DNA of 64,000 bases from Thalassotalea piscium (GCF_030295935.1 NZ_AP027362.1:3100001-3164000), one strand, 5' to 3'; positions 19,143 to 29,468 are shown, counted from the stretch's first letter. Translations and numbers: made by a program. The notes: a model not told the origin generated them from the letters alone.

Positions 19143-19790
19143 TTAACCAATTAACCCGTATTCAATCGCCCTTAACACCGCTCGGGTGCGATCTTTCACT
19201 CCCATTTTAGCTAAAATAACTGAGACTTGATTTTTTACTGTTCCTTCAGATTTGCACATTGTTTCAGCAATTTCTCTATTATTATAACCAGAAGCTATTA
19301 GACGTAAGATTTCACTTTCTTTTTCAGTTAGTTTTTCCAATAAGTTATAGTCTGAATTATCTAAGTTAGGCATATTTTTTAAGCCTTGAAGTAAACGCTC
19401 TGTAATTGCAGGCTGTATCATTTTTTTCCCACTAACTACTTGCTGTATAGCTGTAACAAGTACTTCTAAAGAAACATCTTTTAGCAGATAACCATAGGCG
19501 CCTGAACTAATAGCCTCATTAATCAGCGCTTTATCATCAAAAGTAGTTAAAATAAGTACGGGAATATCACATTCATTTATACTCATTTGTCTTAATGTAT
19601 CAATGCCATTTAGGACAGGCATTTGAATATCCATCAAAATAATATCCAATTCATGTTTGTCAATCAGGGCTAATGCAGTTTTGCCATCTGAGGCCTCTGC
19701 GACAACAGTCACTTGTCCAGATAACTCAAGTAAGCTTTTTATTCCATCTCTTATCAACTTCTGATCTTCTACTAACATAGCCTTTATCAT
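19143..19790 (-). CDS. NarL/LuxR-type response regulator
   Basis: The 215-residue protein has an N-terminal receiver domain with phospho-acceptor D54 (ILMDIQMP) and a C-terminal LuxR-type helix-turn-helix (about residues 148-210, GYNNREIAETMCKSEGTVKN). Its start overlaps the stop of the histidine kinase gene by 4 bases, so the two are translationally coupled partners. Targets are not evident from the sequence. Confidence 0.93.
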   Translation of the reverse strand: MIKAMLVEDQKLIRDGIKSLLELSGQVTVVAEASDGKTALALIDKHELDIILMDIQMPVLNGIDTLRQMSINECDIPVLILTTFDDKALINEAISSGAYGYLLKDVSLEVLVTAIQQVVSGKKMIQPAITERLLQGLKNMPNLDNSDYNLLEKLTEKESEILRLIASGYNNREIAETMCKSEGTVKNQVSVILAKMGVKDRTRAVLRAIEYGLIG

Positions 19791-20923
19791 ACAGCTGACT
19801 CCGGTATTAGTAGTAAAATATTAAAGCCACTTAAACTTCCATTGAAAGTAAAATTACCTTTAAAATCAGACACTCTCTCGTGCATTCCTCGTAAACCATT
19901 TCCAACCTCTATGGGTGTGCTAACATAACCATTATCAGAAATATGCATACCAATAGCACTCTTTTCTTTGAACACTTTGATAAACATAGTTGTTGCGCTG
20001 CTATGCTTTAAACAGTTGGTAACAGCTTCTTGAGCACATCGCATGAATAAAGTGGCAAGAGAAACATCTTGAATAAGTACAGAGTCATCAACATCAATAT
20101 TTATTTCGATCTGATCTACTTGGTTTTTAAGAGAGAGTAATGATTTGAATATATCTATATCAGACTTTTCTCGAATTTCACAAACAGCATCTCTAACATC
20201 ACCTAGCAAAAGTTTAGCAAGGCTATAACATTGAATTACTTTAGCTTTGGCATCTCCATCAGATAAGCGCTCTGCAACCTGAAGATTAATGGTCAGTGCT
20301 GTTAAATGATGCCCTAATAAATCATGAATATTACGCGCTATACGAATCCTTTCACTTTGTTTACTGGCCTCGGCTAACAATGATTGGCTAATACTCAGCT
20401 CACGATTAAGCCTTTGTGCAGCCTCACGGGCTTGCTTTTCTTTATTAGCTATATTTACCATGATCAATGCAAAAACATTGAATGTCCAAAATAGAGTAGC
20501 AGTAAGTACTGCATATTCTTCACCCCAATATATGCCATATAGTGCCCACACAGCAAGTGACCATATGGGCGACCATATAAGACACTTTTGAAACGACAAT
20601 AATAGTGGTAATTGAACACTCCATAACGTCAGTAATATTGCAGTGTAAGCGTAAGGGACTATGTAAAAAATGACTAGGACTAGAAAATATTGACCTGCAA
20701 CCAAAAGCCAACGAGTTTTGATACTAAGTAACAAATGATTGTCACTTATTACTTGTTGCCAAGCGATCATAAAGCAAACAAAACATGTTGCGGTTAAAAA
20801 CAACATCCATATTGGATATTTATCATGACTATACATCAAGACAATTGCAGAACTTGCCACAATGATAGCTGTTAACCATGCAAACCAAACTTCAACATCT
20901 ATATTGTTTTTACAGCTGGCCAT
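19787..20923 (-). CDS. Sensor histidine kinase, HisKA_3 (NarX/DesK) type
   Basis: The 378-residue protein has five to six hydrophobic segments in residues 12-160, a short coiled stretch, and a HisKA_3 dimerisation helix with H200 in ARNIHDLLGHHLTAL. The ATPase domain is short and ends with GNGLRGMHERV. It resembles DesK-like kinases that sense membrane state. It lies downstream of the CPBP gene and is coupled to the response regulator by a 4-base overlap. The signal is unknown. Confidence 0.9.
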   Translation of the reverse strand: MASCKNNIDVEVWFAWLTAIIVASSAIVLMYSHDKYPIWMLFLTATCFVCFMIAWQQVISDNHLLLSIKTRWLLVAGQYFLVLVIFYIVPYAYTAILLTLWSVQLPLLLSFQKCLIWSPIWSLAVWALYGIYWGEEYAVLTATLFWTFNVFALIMVNIANKEKQAREAAQRLNRELSISQSLLAEASKQSERIRIARNIHDLLGHHLTALTINLQVAERLSDGDAKAKVIQCYSLAKLLLGDVRDAVCEIREKSDIDIFKSLLSLKNQVDQIEINIDVDDSVLIQDVSLATLFMRCAQEAVTNCLKHSSATTMFIKVFKEKSAIGMHISDNGYVSTPIEVGNGLRGMHERVSDFKGNFTFNGSLSGFNILLLIPESAV

Positions 20924-21047
20924 TACGCTATGATACCTTCCGGTTTGTCTATCTTACTTAACCTGAGCTAAGGTTACTTAAAAAATAATCGTTGTTAGCC
21001 TCATACTTAGTAAAGCTGATGACTTATAGTTAATTTTCAAACTATAT

Positions 21048-21716
21048 TTATGAAAAAACAGCGAGCCAAGTAATACCGTTTCCCAACCCGTGTGCAACAC
21101 TAGGTACAATAATGCTATCACTTTTACATCTTAACCAATGGAAAAAAACTCCTACTGCTGCATAAATCATCACTAAAATAACAATAATTTGGAGCTCTCC
21201 TTGTAAATAAAAATTCCATAAGCGAACTGAATGTAAGGGCGCAACTATAAATAAAATGGTGGTTATTCCAACGGCCCAATACCTTGAAATAAAAGACAAC
21301 AGACTAGTATAAAGTATTCCCCGGTATACTAACTCTTGGCCAACCCCAACAAAAAATCCTGTCAGTAACCAGATAATTATAGTGGTAAAAGGAGCGTTAA
21401 TACTCTCGCTAATCTGATTTTTTTCCAAAATACTAAACAGCAACACTGTAATAACCGATGAATATATTAGTAAAGTAAGGTTGCGCTTATCTAAAGTTAA
21501 TAAGTCCCTGAAATATTTATTAATACATAACAATAAGATCAGCACTAATGTTAATTCAATTAACACCCTTGTAGGTTGTGAAAAATACCAATGCGTAGGG
21601 TGAAGCAACCAAGGATCTGGTTGGATTAACATTCGTATTGGTACTTCAACAATAATAACGAATACCCATATCAGTAAAACAGTTCTTGTAGAGTGGCCTA
21701 ATTTATAACTTATCAT
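21048..21716 (-). CDS. CPBP family intramembrane metalloprotease homologue, altered first motif
   Basis: The 222-residue protein has multiple membrane segments and the CPBP (Rce1-like) motifs. Motif 1, normally EExxxR, reads Q127-E128-L-V-Y-R132, so the first Glu is replaced by Gln. H162 (motif 2) and H209-x3-N213 (motif 3) are present. Loss of the first Glu could impair proteolysis, so a non-proteolytic role is possible. Its ATG overlaps the stop of the shifted TPR frame (TAATG), showing that the TPR and CPBP genes form an operon. The NarX-like kinase follows 124 bases later. Confidence 0.8.
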   Translation of the reverse strand: MISYKLGHSTRTVLLIWVFVIIVEVPIRMLIQPDPWLLHPTHWYFSQPTRVLIELTLVLILLLCINKYFRDLLTLDKRNLTLLIYSSVITVLLFSILEKNQISESINAPFTTIIIWLLTGFFVGVGQELVYRGILYTSLLSFISRYWAVGITTILFIVAPLHSVRLWNFYLQGELQIIVILVMIYAAVGVFFHWLRCKSDSIIVPSVAHGLGNGITWLAVFS

Positions 21717-22626
21717 TATCGACCTATACCTTTTTTCAACGTTTTCAAGGTTCGATGTAACTCTCGGTCACTACTCTGGTAAGCTAGATGATAATATTTT
21801 TCTTTCATAGTTTGTTTGTTTAATAAGCTATAAAGTTGCGCTAGCCTCAAATAAGCCCATGAAACAGGAGGGATATCATTTTTATATTATGTATTTTTAT
21901 ATAGATCTGTAACATTTCAGCGCCCTCTTCAATATATAAATTACTCAAAACAGCGTTTCGACCCAATTGATACATCGCATTTAAGTAATGAGAAGAAGCT
22001 TCATGCGTTTGTATTGCTGCTTTAAAAGCCTCATATGCTTGCTCATACATTTTATTTTGTTGAGATAGCAAGCCAGAGCGAAAATGAAATTCGGCATCAT
22101 CTGGATATTTTTTTCTTGCGCTCATAAGATAAGCTTTCAATTTTTTATTTTGCTCTGTAGCCATTAGAAATTTTACTTTAGCTTTAGCGCCTTGCATCTC
22201 ATCTACCGTTGATATTGCAGCCACTTGCTCGTGAGCAAGGTTGACATCACCGCCAGCAATAGATGGAGCACCTAAATAGAAGTTCAATAACCCAAGCTTA
22301 TAACGTATTTCACTAGGCTCAAGTTTCACTGCTTTTCTTAAACAAGACAGAGACTTTTTAGCGTAACTTAATGCATAAATTATTGTATTTTCTGCTTGCT
22401 TGCCCATAATTCGGCCGCAAACGAAATTGACCTCTGCATCTTCTGGTGCTTCTTCAAGCGCCTTGACAATAATATCTTCAGCTTTATCTAAATCACGGTC
22501 AAGATAATATAAGGATTTTTTTAACAAAGGAGCACTGACTAGAGCTTCGGTTGCTTGTAGCTTAAATACAGCGCTAAAACAACAAATACAAATAAACAGT
22601 AAACGGTAAATCATAGGTCTATCCAA
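21716..22626 (-). pseudogene. TPR-repeat periplasmic protein gene with a one-base frameshift
   Basis: The first frame codes for a signal peptide (residues 5-25) and TPR-like helices up to about residue 250. It then runs into a foreign tail and a TGA at 21847. One frame over, the sequence continues smoothly (PPVSWAYLRLAQLY and onward) to a TAA at 21716-21718, which overlaps the CPBP start as TAATG. The shift maps to a run of five T (A on the coding strand) at 21879-21883; six would restore a 303-residue protein. It is either a real deletion, a slippage site or a sequencing error. The role of the protein is unknown. Confidence 0.8.
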
Positions 22627-22998
22627 TTAATCTTATGGAGGACTATGATCATTAAAAATTAATTGAGGTGATAGTGACGAAAGTCACTATTTTTAATTTA
22701 CATATTGTAAATTAATCGTATTTTCTTATGTTATTAATTATCAATGTAATACGTTTTGAGAGAATCAAGACAGGTACACCTAAAAGCGTGACATTGACCT
22801 ATATAGCTTATCCAGAACTGTAGCTAAATAGTGAATAGTCACTTTAAGATTAACCCCACTTGTAAGTGCTTTAAAAACTAGCTGTTGTTCAAATTATGCA
22901 AAAAAACAACTCAAATATTTTTGCTATACTGATATTTGACTTTCAATTTAGCAGCGAAATCAAGTACTAATTTTAACTTAAACATTGAGATATTGTTA
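22627..22998. other. Intergenic region between divergent broken genes
   Basis: This 372-base AT-rich gap separates the TPR gene (minus) from the diguanylate cyclase gene (plus), so it must hold both promoters. Near 22806 a TAGCTTATCCAGAACT stretch resembles the right end of family A elements, but the match is too short and imperfect to call. I see no other structure. Confidence 0.5.
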
Positions 22999-24990
22999 AT
23001 GAGCAATAAACTAAGACATATTTTAGTTATAAGCATGCTTTTATTTGCACCTACTTCTGCATTTGCCAGTTTTTCATACAATGATGTTAAACAGTTACCC
23101 AAATTGCCTGGGTCAGTATCTGAGCTTACATACGAACAAAGACATCAGTGGTTACAAGATCAAATAAAAAAACAAACTAGCCCTGTGGAGCTTTATTTGT
23201 TAAGGCGAGAGCAAGCTTTTAACCACTTTAATCATAAACAAATACAAACTGGCATTCGAACCTGCAAAGAGGTTGAGCCGCTTACGGATGACTTTCATTT
23301 CCGCGAAGTGTGCATTAAATATGTTTATCCTGAATATGAAGAATTCATACCAAGATCACTGCAGTTAGTACACGATGCAAAACAAAACAATGATGTATTA
23401 TCTGCGGTAAGAGTATTAATGAATATTGCGTGGCGCCAGTCAAATTTTGGTGATATTGCCGGGTCATATGCAAGTTATGAAACCGCGCTTTCTATAGCAC
23501 CAGCTGACGATAGCCCACTGCTCACCACTATAATGTTAGATACAGCCAGTAACTATATTGTTCATGGGAACGATAAATACATTCAAAAAGGCATTCAGTT
23601 ATTACAGAGAGTTAGAGAAGACAATGTTAAAGCATTGAAAACAGCAACTGATGATAACTATATTGCTTGGCATAAAGAAAATATTCAATTGGCAGATTAC
23701 AACACAGGTATTTCCTACCTTCTTCATTTACAGCAATATAATAAAGCGCTCATTTATTTAGATAAAGTAAATTCCTCAGAAAATAAGTTTATAATTGGCT
23801 CGCTGGTTTTTTCTGCATATGCAGCAGCAAAGAGCAAGCAGTTTGATAGATCCAAAAACTACATGGTTCAATTAGGTGGGCGTAAAAAAAATAATCCTGT
23901 AGCAGATCGCTATTTGTCTTGTTACTTAGAATTGTCTTAATATCAATGGAATAAAAAACATTCGTTAAACAGTTGCTTTAACTTAGCTCCTAAAACAACC
24001 ATTGAAGTTGAACTTGATATTTATAAGAGTCTAACTGATATTAAGGACCCAAAAATACAATTTGAAGGTTTAAAAAAGTTTAAACAGCTGTTTGTTTCTA
24101 AACTTGAGCCGCAGCTCAAAAGCAGAGGTTCAAGTGCCGCTTCAAATACCGAGTTAAAAAGGCTACAAAAAGAATCAGAGCTAAAAACAATTGTATTAAA
24201 ACAAAAAGAAGAGTTACAAAAAGAAAGAGATAATACTCACGCCAGTCGGCAAAGATTGTTTATTGCATCTTTTGTGGTTCTAGTTTGCTTTGTTTTACTG
24301 ATCCTATCTCAGTGGCGTCAAAAAAAGAAATTAGCAGAGCAATATCAAAGAATGAGTATAAGGGATTCACTGACAAATTTGGGTAATCGGCGATATTTAG
24401 AGCAAAATATTGAACGCGAATTAGCTTACATTGAAAGGGAGAGACGAGCTGATAAAGATATTTCTTTAGGGATTTATATTTTTGATATTGATCATTTTAA
24501 AAAGGTTAATGATAACTATGGTCATCAGGCTGGAGATGAAGTGTTAGTTGAAATTAGCCGAAGAATTAACCAAACAATTCGTGATTCCGACTTGTTTATT
24601 CGTTGGGGTGGGGAAGAGTTTGTTTATATAGCACGGTTGAATAAAGAAAGTGAAATATACTTATTGGCCGATAGAATCTTAAATTCTATCAATCAAGAGC
24701 TTTTTGAAATATCGAATTTTGAACCCATTAAAGTAACCTGCACGATTGGCGTAGTTAAGTACCCATTTATTAATACGACCAATCAAAGTATGTGGTCAAA
24801 GTTAATTAGCTTAGCTGATGCCGCACTTTATTATGGAAAAATAAAGTCTCGTAATTGCTGGGTAGTTATCAATAATGAAAGTGTAGAGTCTGAATTACAA
24901 GTGGATAAGCTCTTAACTCAATCTCTTGAAGAGTCTCTTCAGTGCCCTAAAATGAATAAAAGTATAACGATAAAAACCTCCTTTGATTAA
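22999..24990 (+). pseudogene. Membrane diguanylate cyclase (TPR-like sensor + GGDEF) split by an in-frame TAA
   Basis: A single open frame of 664 codons runs from the ATG at 22999 to 24990, except for one TAA at 23938-23940 (codon 314). Upstream are a signal peptide and a helical TPR-like sensor. Downstream, in the same frame, the sensor continues into a coiled coil, a transmembrane helix (about 420-437) and a GGDEF domain with an active GGEEF (537-541) and an RDSD inhibitory site five residues before it. This is the standard layout of periplasmic-TPR diguanylate cyclases. The stop would yield only the sensor half unless it is read through or translation restarts. A longer upstream TTG start is less likely because the ATG directly precedes the signal peptide. 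Confidence 0.85.
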
Positions 24991-25004
24991 CTTTTCATTA
25001 TTCA

Positions 25005-25101
25005 ACTTATTTGAAGGGAACAACGCCAATAACACAAGCTCAGCCTTGTATAAATACCGAATAAGCTACTGAAAAAACATACAGAAAAGTTCAACACTCC
25101 T
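25005..25101. mobile_element. Decayed right half of a family B element
   Basis: The sequence aligns with the last 95 or so bases of the family B elements (GGGAACAAC, CTCAGCCTTGTATAAA, GTTCAACACTCC in place of GATCAACACGCCC) with many substitutions. No left half is found. It starts just after the stop of the split diguanylate cyclase gene. Confidence 0.7.
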
Positions 25102-25133
25102 TAATGAAACTGGTATAACACCAGTTTCATTAA
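25101..25133. terminator. Perfect 14-bp hairpin between convergent genes
   Basis: The arms are TTAATGAAACTGGT and ACCAGTTTCATTAA with a 5-base loop. It lies between the converging diguanylate cyclase and thyA genes and could end transcription from either side. No long U tract follows, so it may be only a weak terminator or a transcript-stabilising structure. Confidence 0.5.
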
Positions 25134-25137
25134 TTAA

Positions 25138-25270
25138 GTGTTCTACTTTTTTATACGCAGGAAAAATAGTCAAATACAAGGCGTTTATTTTTATAACTAG
25201 TTGTTCAGGATAAATATAAGATAAACAACGCAGTGGTTGATTGTTTTAGCCAGTAGAAATAGTCAAATAG
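25138..25270. repeat. Dispersed repeat, family D, copy 1
   Basis: This stretch of about 133 bases matches, in opposite orientation, the sequence at 58590-58766. Shared blocks include TATACGCAG, AGTCAAATACAAG, ATAACTAGTT, GTTGATTGTTTTAG and CAGTAGAAAT, in the same order. Copy 1 lacks about 40 central bases that copy 2 has. Its terminal inverted repeats are worn. Confidence 0.7.
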
Positions 25271-25293
25271 CTAGTGAGATTAATTTAATACAC

Positions 25294-26145
25294 TTAAACC
25301 GAAAACGGGTACGCTATAGCAGGGTGATGCTCGTAACCTTCTACCTGAAAGTCGTCCATAGTTACCCATGTTTCTAGGTCATTTAATGACTTGATTTTAG
25401 GGTTTATAATTAACTTAGGTGAAGCAAAAGGTTCACGTTTTAATTGTACATCGCGCATTAATGTTAATTGGTCTTCATAGATATGCGCATTAACAATTTT
25501 ATGATACGCCTGCCCAGGTTTGTTACCAGTAATTTGTGCGACTAATGCCAGTAAAACAAACACTTGAACTTGGTTAAAATTAAGCCCAAGCGGTACATCG
25601 CATGAACGCTGATAGCTGGTTAAATAAAGCGTATCGCCTAATAAAGAAAAAGTATGTGTATGCATACATGGGCGCAAACAGCCCATGTGAAACTCACCTG
25701 GATTGTAAAAAGACAATATTTCACCACGGTCATCAATGCCATTTGATAAGTCATCAACCAGTTTTTTAAGTTGATCAACAAAACCGCCATCGGGCTTAGT
25801 CCAACGTCGCCCTTGAACACCGTAAACACGACCCATATCGTCTTCACCTTTACGATGAGGGTTAGTTAACCACGCCTGATTGTCGTTAGCATTAGCATTC
25901 CATGTGTTACAACCTATCGCACGAAAGTCTGCCGCGTTATCATAGCCACGTATGTAGCCAAGCAATTCTGCAATAGCAGCTTTCCAATAACTTTTACGCG
26001 TGGTGATCATAGGAAATTCATTCGCCGCAACATCATAATTTAATTCAGCATTGATAACGGTTAAGCAGCGTTTGCCAGTGCGTTTATTTTCAACCCAAGT
26101 GCCTTCGTCAATAATACGCTGACATAATGCTAAATATTGTTTCAT
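25294..26145 (-). CDS. thyA: Thymidylate synthase
   Basis: This 283-residue enzyme methylates dUMP to dTMP with methylenetetrahydrofolate. The nucleophile is C160 in CLRPCMHTH, followed by [15 protein letters not shown], which binds dUMP phosphate and base. The active-site context (RPCMH rather than the PPCH of E. coli) and the length belong to the longer ThyA form known from Vibrio and relatives. It follows the TauE/SafE gene by 50 bases. In E. coli lgt lies between ptsP and thyA; here it does not. Confidence 0.96.
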   Translation of the reverse strand: MKQYLALCQRIIDEGTWVENKRTGKRCLTVINAELNYDVAANEFPMITTRKSYWKAAIAELLGYIRGYDNAADFRAIGCNTWNANANDNQAWLTNPHRKGEDDMGRVYGVQGRRWTKPDGGFVDQLKKLVDDLSNGIDDRGEILSFYNPGEFHMGCLRPCMHTHTFSLLGDTLYLTSYQRSCDVPLGLNFNQVQVFVLLALVAQITGNKPGQAYHKIVNAHIYEDQLTLMRDVQLKREPFASPKLIINPKIKSLNDLETWVTMDDFQVEGYEHHPAIAYPFSV

Positions 26146-26195
26146 AATTGATTTCTCTTACGTGTCACTTCTAATGTATTGTCGCGTTAATTGCG

Positions 26196-26990
26196 CTATT
26201 TGAATATCATTTTTATTGCTACAACAATCAAAAAAGCAGCAAACATTTTTTTTAAGGTTCTCACGGGTAATTTACCTGCTAATTTAACCCCTAACGGTGC
26301 AAATAATGATGAGGTTGTTACCACCCCTAATAAGGCAGGCAAATAAATGTAGCCTAAGCTCCATTCAGGTAAATTTTCTTGATCAATACCTGTGATAATA
26401 AACCCCATTGCACCAAATGTGGCAACGACAAAACCACATATTGTAGCAGTACCTATCGCATGGCGGATAGACATTGAAAAATAAGTTAATACGGGTACCA
26501 AAATAGCACCACCAGAAATGCCCATTAAACTGGCAATGGTTCCTGTAGACAAGCCAATTGCCTCAATAATCTTATCACTTGGCATAGGCTTAACTTTAAC
26601 AACACGAATTGATAACAGCATATATGTTGCTAGTAAAATAACAGCAAATGCAAAAATTATTGTTAACGTGGCGCTAGAAAGTGCATCGGCAATGTATGCA
26701 CCAATAAGTGCGCCTAATGCAATTGTCGCCATTAATTTACGAGCAATAGCCCAAGGAATATTAGCGTTTTTATGGTGTGCCCAAGCAGCTGAAATAGTAG
26801 TGAACATAATACAAGCCAACGAAGTGGCTAGTGAAATAGGCATAACAAGTTCAGCCTGAATGCCTAAGCTAGGCAGTAAATATACTAATGCTGGCACGAT
26901 AACTAATCCGCCACCAATACCCAGTAAACCTGCTAGGAATCCAGCAGTACATCCAAGCAACATACAAAATATTAACGTGCTAACTATCAT
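26196..26990 (-). CDS. TauE/SafE family sulfite/anion exporter
   Basis: The 264-residue protein has about eight membrane segments in two related halves, each with a Gly-rich start (GLLGIGGGLVIVPAL near residue 20 and GISGGAILVPVL near 160), the hallmark of TauE/SafE transporters. These export sulfite or organosulfonates, but the substrate of this copy cannot be told. It starts 2 bases after the ptsP stop, so it is in the rppH-ptsP-thyA neighbourhood where other gammaproteobacteria commonly carry it. Confidence 0.9.
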   Translation of the reverse strand: MIVSTLIFCMLLGCTAGFLAGLLGIGGGLVIVPALVYLLPSLGIQAELVMPISLATSLACIMFTTISAAWAHHKNANIPWAIARKLMATIALGALIGAYIADALSSATLTIIFAFAVILLATYMLLSIRVVKVKPMPSDKIIEAIGLSTGTIASLMGISGGAILVPVLTYFSMSIRHAIGTATICGFVVATFGAMGFIITGIDQENLPEWSLGYIYLPALLGVVTTSSLFAPLGVKLAGKLPVRTLKKMFAAFLIVVAIKMIFK

Positions 26991-26992
26991 GA

Positions 26993-29269
26993 CTACATAC
27001 CCGCGCGAACAAATCCGCCCAAGCCAAGTTGCTCTAACTGTTCATTTAAATAATTATGCACTTGCTTAGCATTTGAAAAGGTAAGTGCATGAGATAATAT
27101 AATTTTAGCTCGTTTGAATTCAACATGCCGTATCACCCATTTTATCCGCAAAATATTATGCGGGTTCATACTCAGCTTGTCGTAGCCCATTGCCATTAAT
27201 AATAATGCACCAGCAGGCTCACTTGCTAATTCTCCACATAAGCTCAATGGCACTAGATACTGGTTCGCTTGCTCAGCAATCATATTTAACGCTCTTAAAA
27301 CCGATGGATGATACGAACTATACAAGTTAGACACTCGTGCATTATTACGGTCAACCGCTAACAAATATTGGGTTAAATCGTTGCTGCCCACGGAGAAAAA
27401 ATCGACTTTTTCAGCGAGTTCTTTAAGTTGAAAAATACTGCTTGGCACTTCAATCATTATGCCTACTTTAGGCTTTACTATGGGCGTGTCATTTGTTTCT
27501 TCAAGCTCTAAGCTCAATTCATAATAAGCTTGGTTGATTAGTCGAGAAGCTTCTTCAACTTCTGAAACACTGGAAATCATCGGTAACATTATTTCTAAAT
27601 TACCGTGACCAACATTAGCACGCATCATCGCTCGCACTTGCACCAAAAATATTTCAGGATGATCTAACGTAATTCTAATACCACGCCAGCCCAAAAATGG
27701 ATTATCTTCATTTATGGGAAAATAAGGTAGCGACTTATCGCCACCAACATCAAGTGTCCGCATAGTTACAGACTGCTTAGGAAAAGCAGCTAATACATTT
27801 TGGTAAAGTAGAGTTTGCTCTTGTTCCGATGGGAAAAAACTGCGATCCATAAACGGAATTTCTGTTCGATATAAGCCAATTCCTACAGCGCCACTGTCTT
27901 TAGAATGTTCAAAGCCTTGTGATAAACCCGCATTAAGTTGTAACTCTATAGCTTTACCATCAGGGGTAATACTAGGTAGGTCTTTAACACTAAAAACCTT
28001 TTCAAACAGCTCTCCTTCTTCAACAATTAAATGCTGATATTCTCGAATTAAGGCGTCGTTAGGTGCTATAAACAACTCGCCATTGTAGCCATCAACAATG
28101 GCTACTTGCTTATCTAATTTACCTACGGGTACTCGCTCTAACCCCATAATAGCAGGTACGCCTAATGCTCTGGCTAAAATAGCGGCATGCGAGTTATTTG
28201 AGCCAGTAAAAGAGACGATAGCTTTAAGCCCTTGATGTTGAAAGTCTGCAACCATTGAAGCGCTAACATCGTTAGCCAGTAAAATAAACTCTTCAGGAGA
28301 AGCTTGTTGTTGTGCATCAAGCGACTGAAGGTTGAGTAAAAGTCGATTCCCTAAATCTCTAATATCTGAAGCTCGCTCGCGCAAATAACTATCTTCTAGG
28401 CTCTCAAATTGTAAAATATAATTATCAACAACTAACTTTAGTGCACTTTCTGCACTCCAGTTTTTGTCAATTTTTTTCTTAATTTCTCCACCTAAATTTG
28501 CCGAATCGAGCAACTGTTTGTACATTTCAAATATGTCTAAACTATTATCGGTTATTATCTCTCCTAACTGAGATGACATTGTTTGAAAGTCTAACAGTGT
28601 TTTTTTAATTGCCTGCTCAAGTCTTTGTTGTTCATAAGGAATGTTTTGACATTTTTCAATGGCAATAGTATTTAAGTCTGCCACGAGTTGCACTACCATT
28701 ATAGGCGCCATAGCAACACCAGCAGCACCAGCGACACCCATTAATGGTTTTAACCATTGACCATTTTGTTTAGGTTTTGAGATTAAGCCCGAAGCCTCTG
28801 CATTTGACAATGAAGTAGCAAGCTGTGCAGCAAGAGTAACCAGAAAAGCTTCTTCGGTTTCATTAAAGTTTCTGGTCGCTTTTTGTTGAATAGTTAGTAC
28901 CCCAATCACTTTACGTTGATGAATTATGGGCGTACCTAAAAAAGCATTTAGCGCTTCTTCCATCACTTCAGGCACATGAAAAAAGTGAGGGTGTGTTTTA
29001 GCATTAGCTATATTTAAAGGTTCTTCTCGTTGGCCTACTAAGCCAACAAGACCTTCATTAAAGTTAATTGTTGTTTGCCCAAGAGAGGCTTTAGCCAATC
29101 CGTCTGAAGCCATTAAGATGTAATGTTGATGATGATAGTCAGCAAGATAAATTGAACAACAATCCGTATTCATTGCTAACTTAATTCGAGTTACCATACG
29201 GCGCAAAGCATTTTCTAGCTCACTATCTTGGCTAAACTCCAAAATTATTCGACGTAAGGTTGTTAGCAT
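26993..29269 (-). CDS. ptsP: PEP-protein phosphotransferase of the nitrogen PTS (EI-Ntr)
   Basis: The 758-residue protein has an N-terminal GAF domain (about 1-150), which senses glutamine or related signals, then the Enzyme I domains. The phosphohistidine is H361 in SNNSHAAILARA (H356 in E. coli). The C-terminal PEP-binding barrel is complete (GGDKSLPYF, FFSVGSNDLTQY, SLCGELAS). It passes phosphate to NPr and EIIA-Ntr, which regulate potassium, nitrogen and envelope functions; those partners are not in the window. It lies downstream of rppH, as in enterobacteria. Confidence 0.96.
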   Translation of the reverse strand: MLTTLRRIILEFSQDSELENALRRMVTRIKLAMNTDCCSIYLADYHHQHYILMASDGLAKASLGQTTINFNEGLVGLVGQREEPLNIANAKTHPHFFHVPEVMEEALNAFLGTPIIHQRKVIGVLTIQQKATRNFNETEEAFLVTLAAQLATSLSNAEASGLISKPKQNGQWLKPLMGVAGAAGVAMAPIMVVQLVADLNTIAIEKCQNIPYEQQRLEQAIKKTLLDFQTMSSQLGEIITDNSLDIFEMYKQLLDSANLGGEIKKKIDKNWSAESALKLVVDNYILQFESLEDSYLRERASDIRDLGNRLLLNLQSLDAQQQASPEEFILLANDVSASMVADFQHQGLKAIVSFTGSNNSHAAILARALGVPAIMGLERVPVGKLDKQVAIVDGYNGELFIAPNDALIREYQHLIVEEGELFEKVFSVKDLPSITPDGKAIELQLNAGLSQGFEHSKDSGAVGIGLYRTEIPFMDRSFFPSEQEQTLLYQNVLAAFPKQSVTMRTLDVGGDKSLPYFPINEDNPFLGWRGIRITLDHPEIFLVQVRAMMRANVGHGNLEIMLPMISSVSEVEEASRLINQAYYELSLELEETNDTPIVKPKVGIMIEVPSSIFQLKELAEKVDFFSVGSNDLTQYLLAVDRNNARVSNLYSSYHPSVLRALNMIAEQANQYLVPLSLCGELASEPAGALLLMAMGYDKLSMNPHNILRIKWVIRHVEFKRAKIILSHALTFSNAKQVHNYLNEQLEQLGLGGFVRAGM

Positions 29270-29438
29270 AAGTTTCCTTGAAGTTTTGCTCGAAGTAAAA
29301 AGATATTAATACGTTAATCTATGATCATTTAATGAGACTAAATGAGAGTAATACGGCAATTTTCTGCTAGCACTTTGGTGTTAGATATTAATACTTATAA
29401 AGAAAGTCCACTTTACTTACACTATACCAAGAGGATTA

Positions 29439-29468
29439 ATTATAGCTCGCAACTTAGCGAGCTATAAT
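29439..29468. terminator. Perfect 12-bp hairpin between rppH and ptsP
   Basis: The arms are ATTATAGCTCGC and GCGAGCTATAAT with a 6-base loop. It lies in the 253-bp gap between rppH and ptsP on the minus strand. The T tract is weak (TTAAT), so it may be a partial terminator or a transcript-processing structure that uncouples ptsP from rppH. Confidence 0.5.

Noticed and set aside
20958..20976. TTAACCTGAGCTAAGGTTA upstream of the sensor kinase, like fused family A ends
   Set aside because: It matches the family A end over only about 12 bases and lacks the GGGATAA part; it may be chance.
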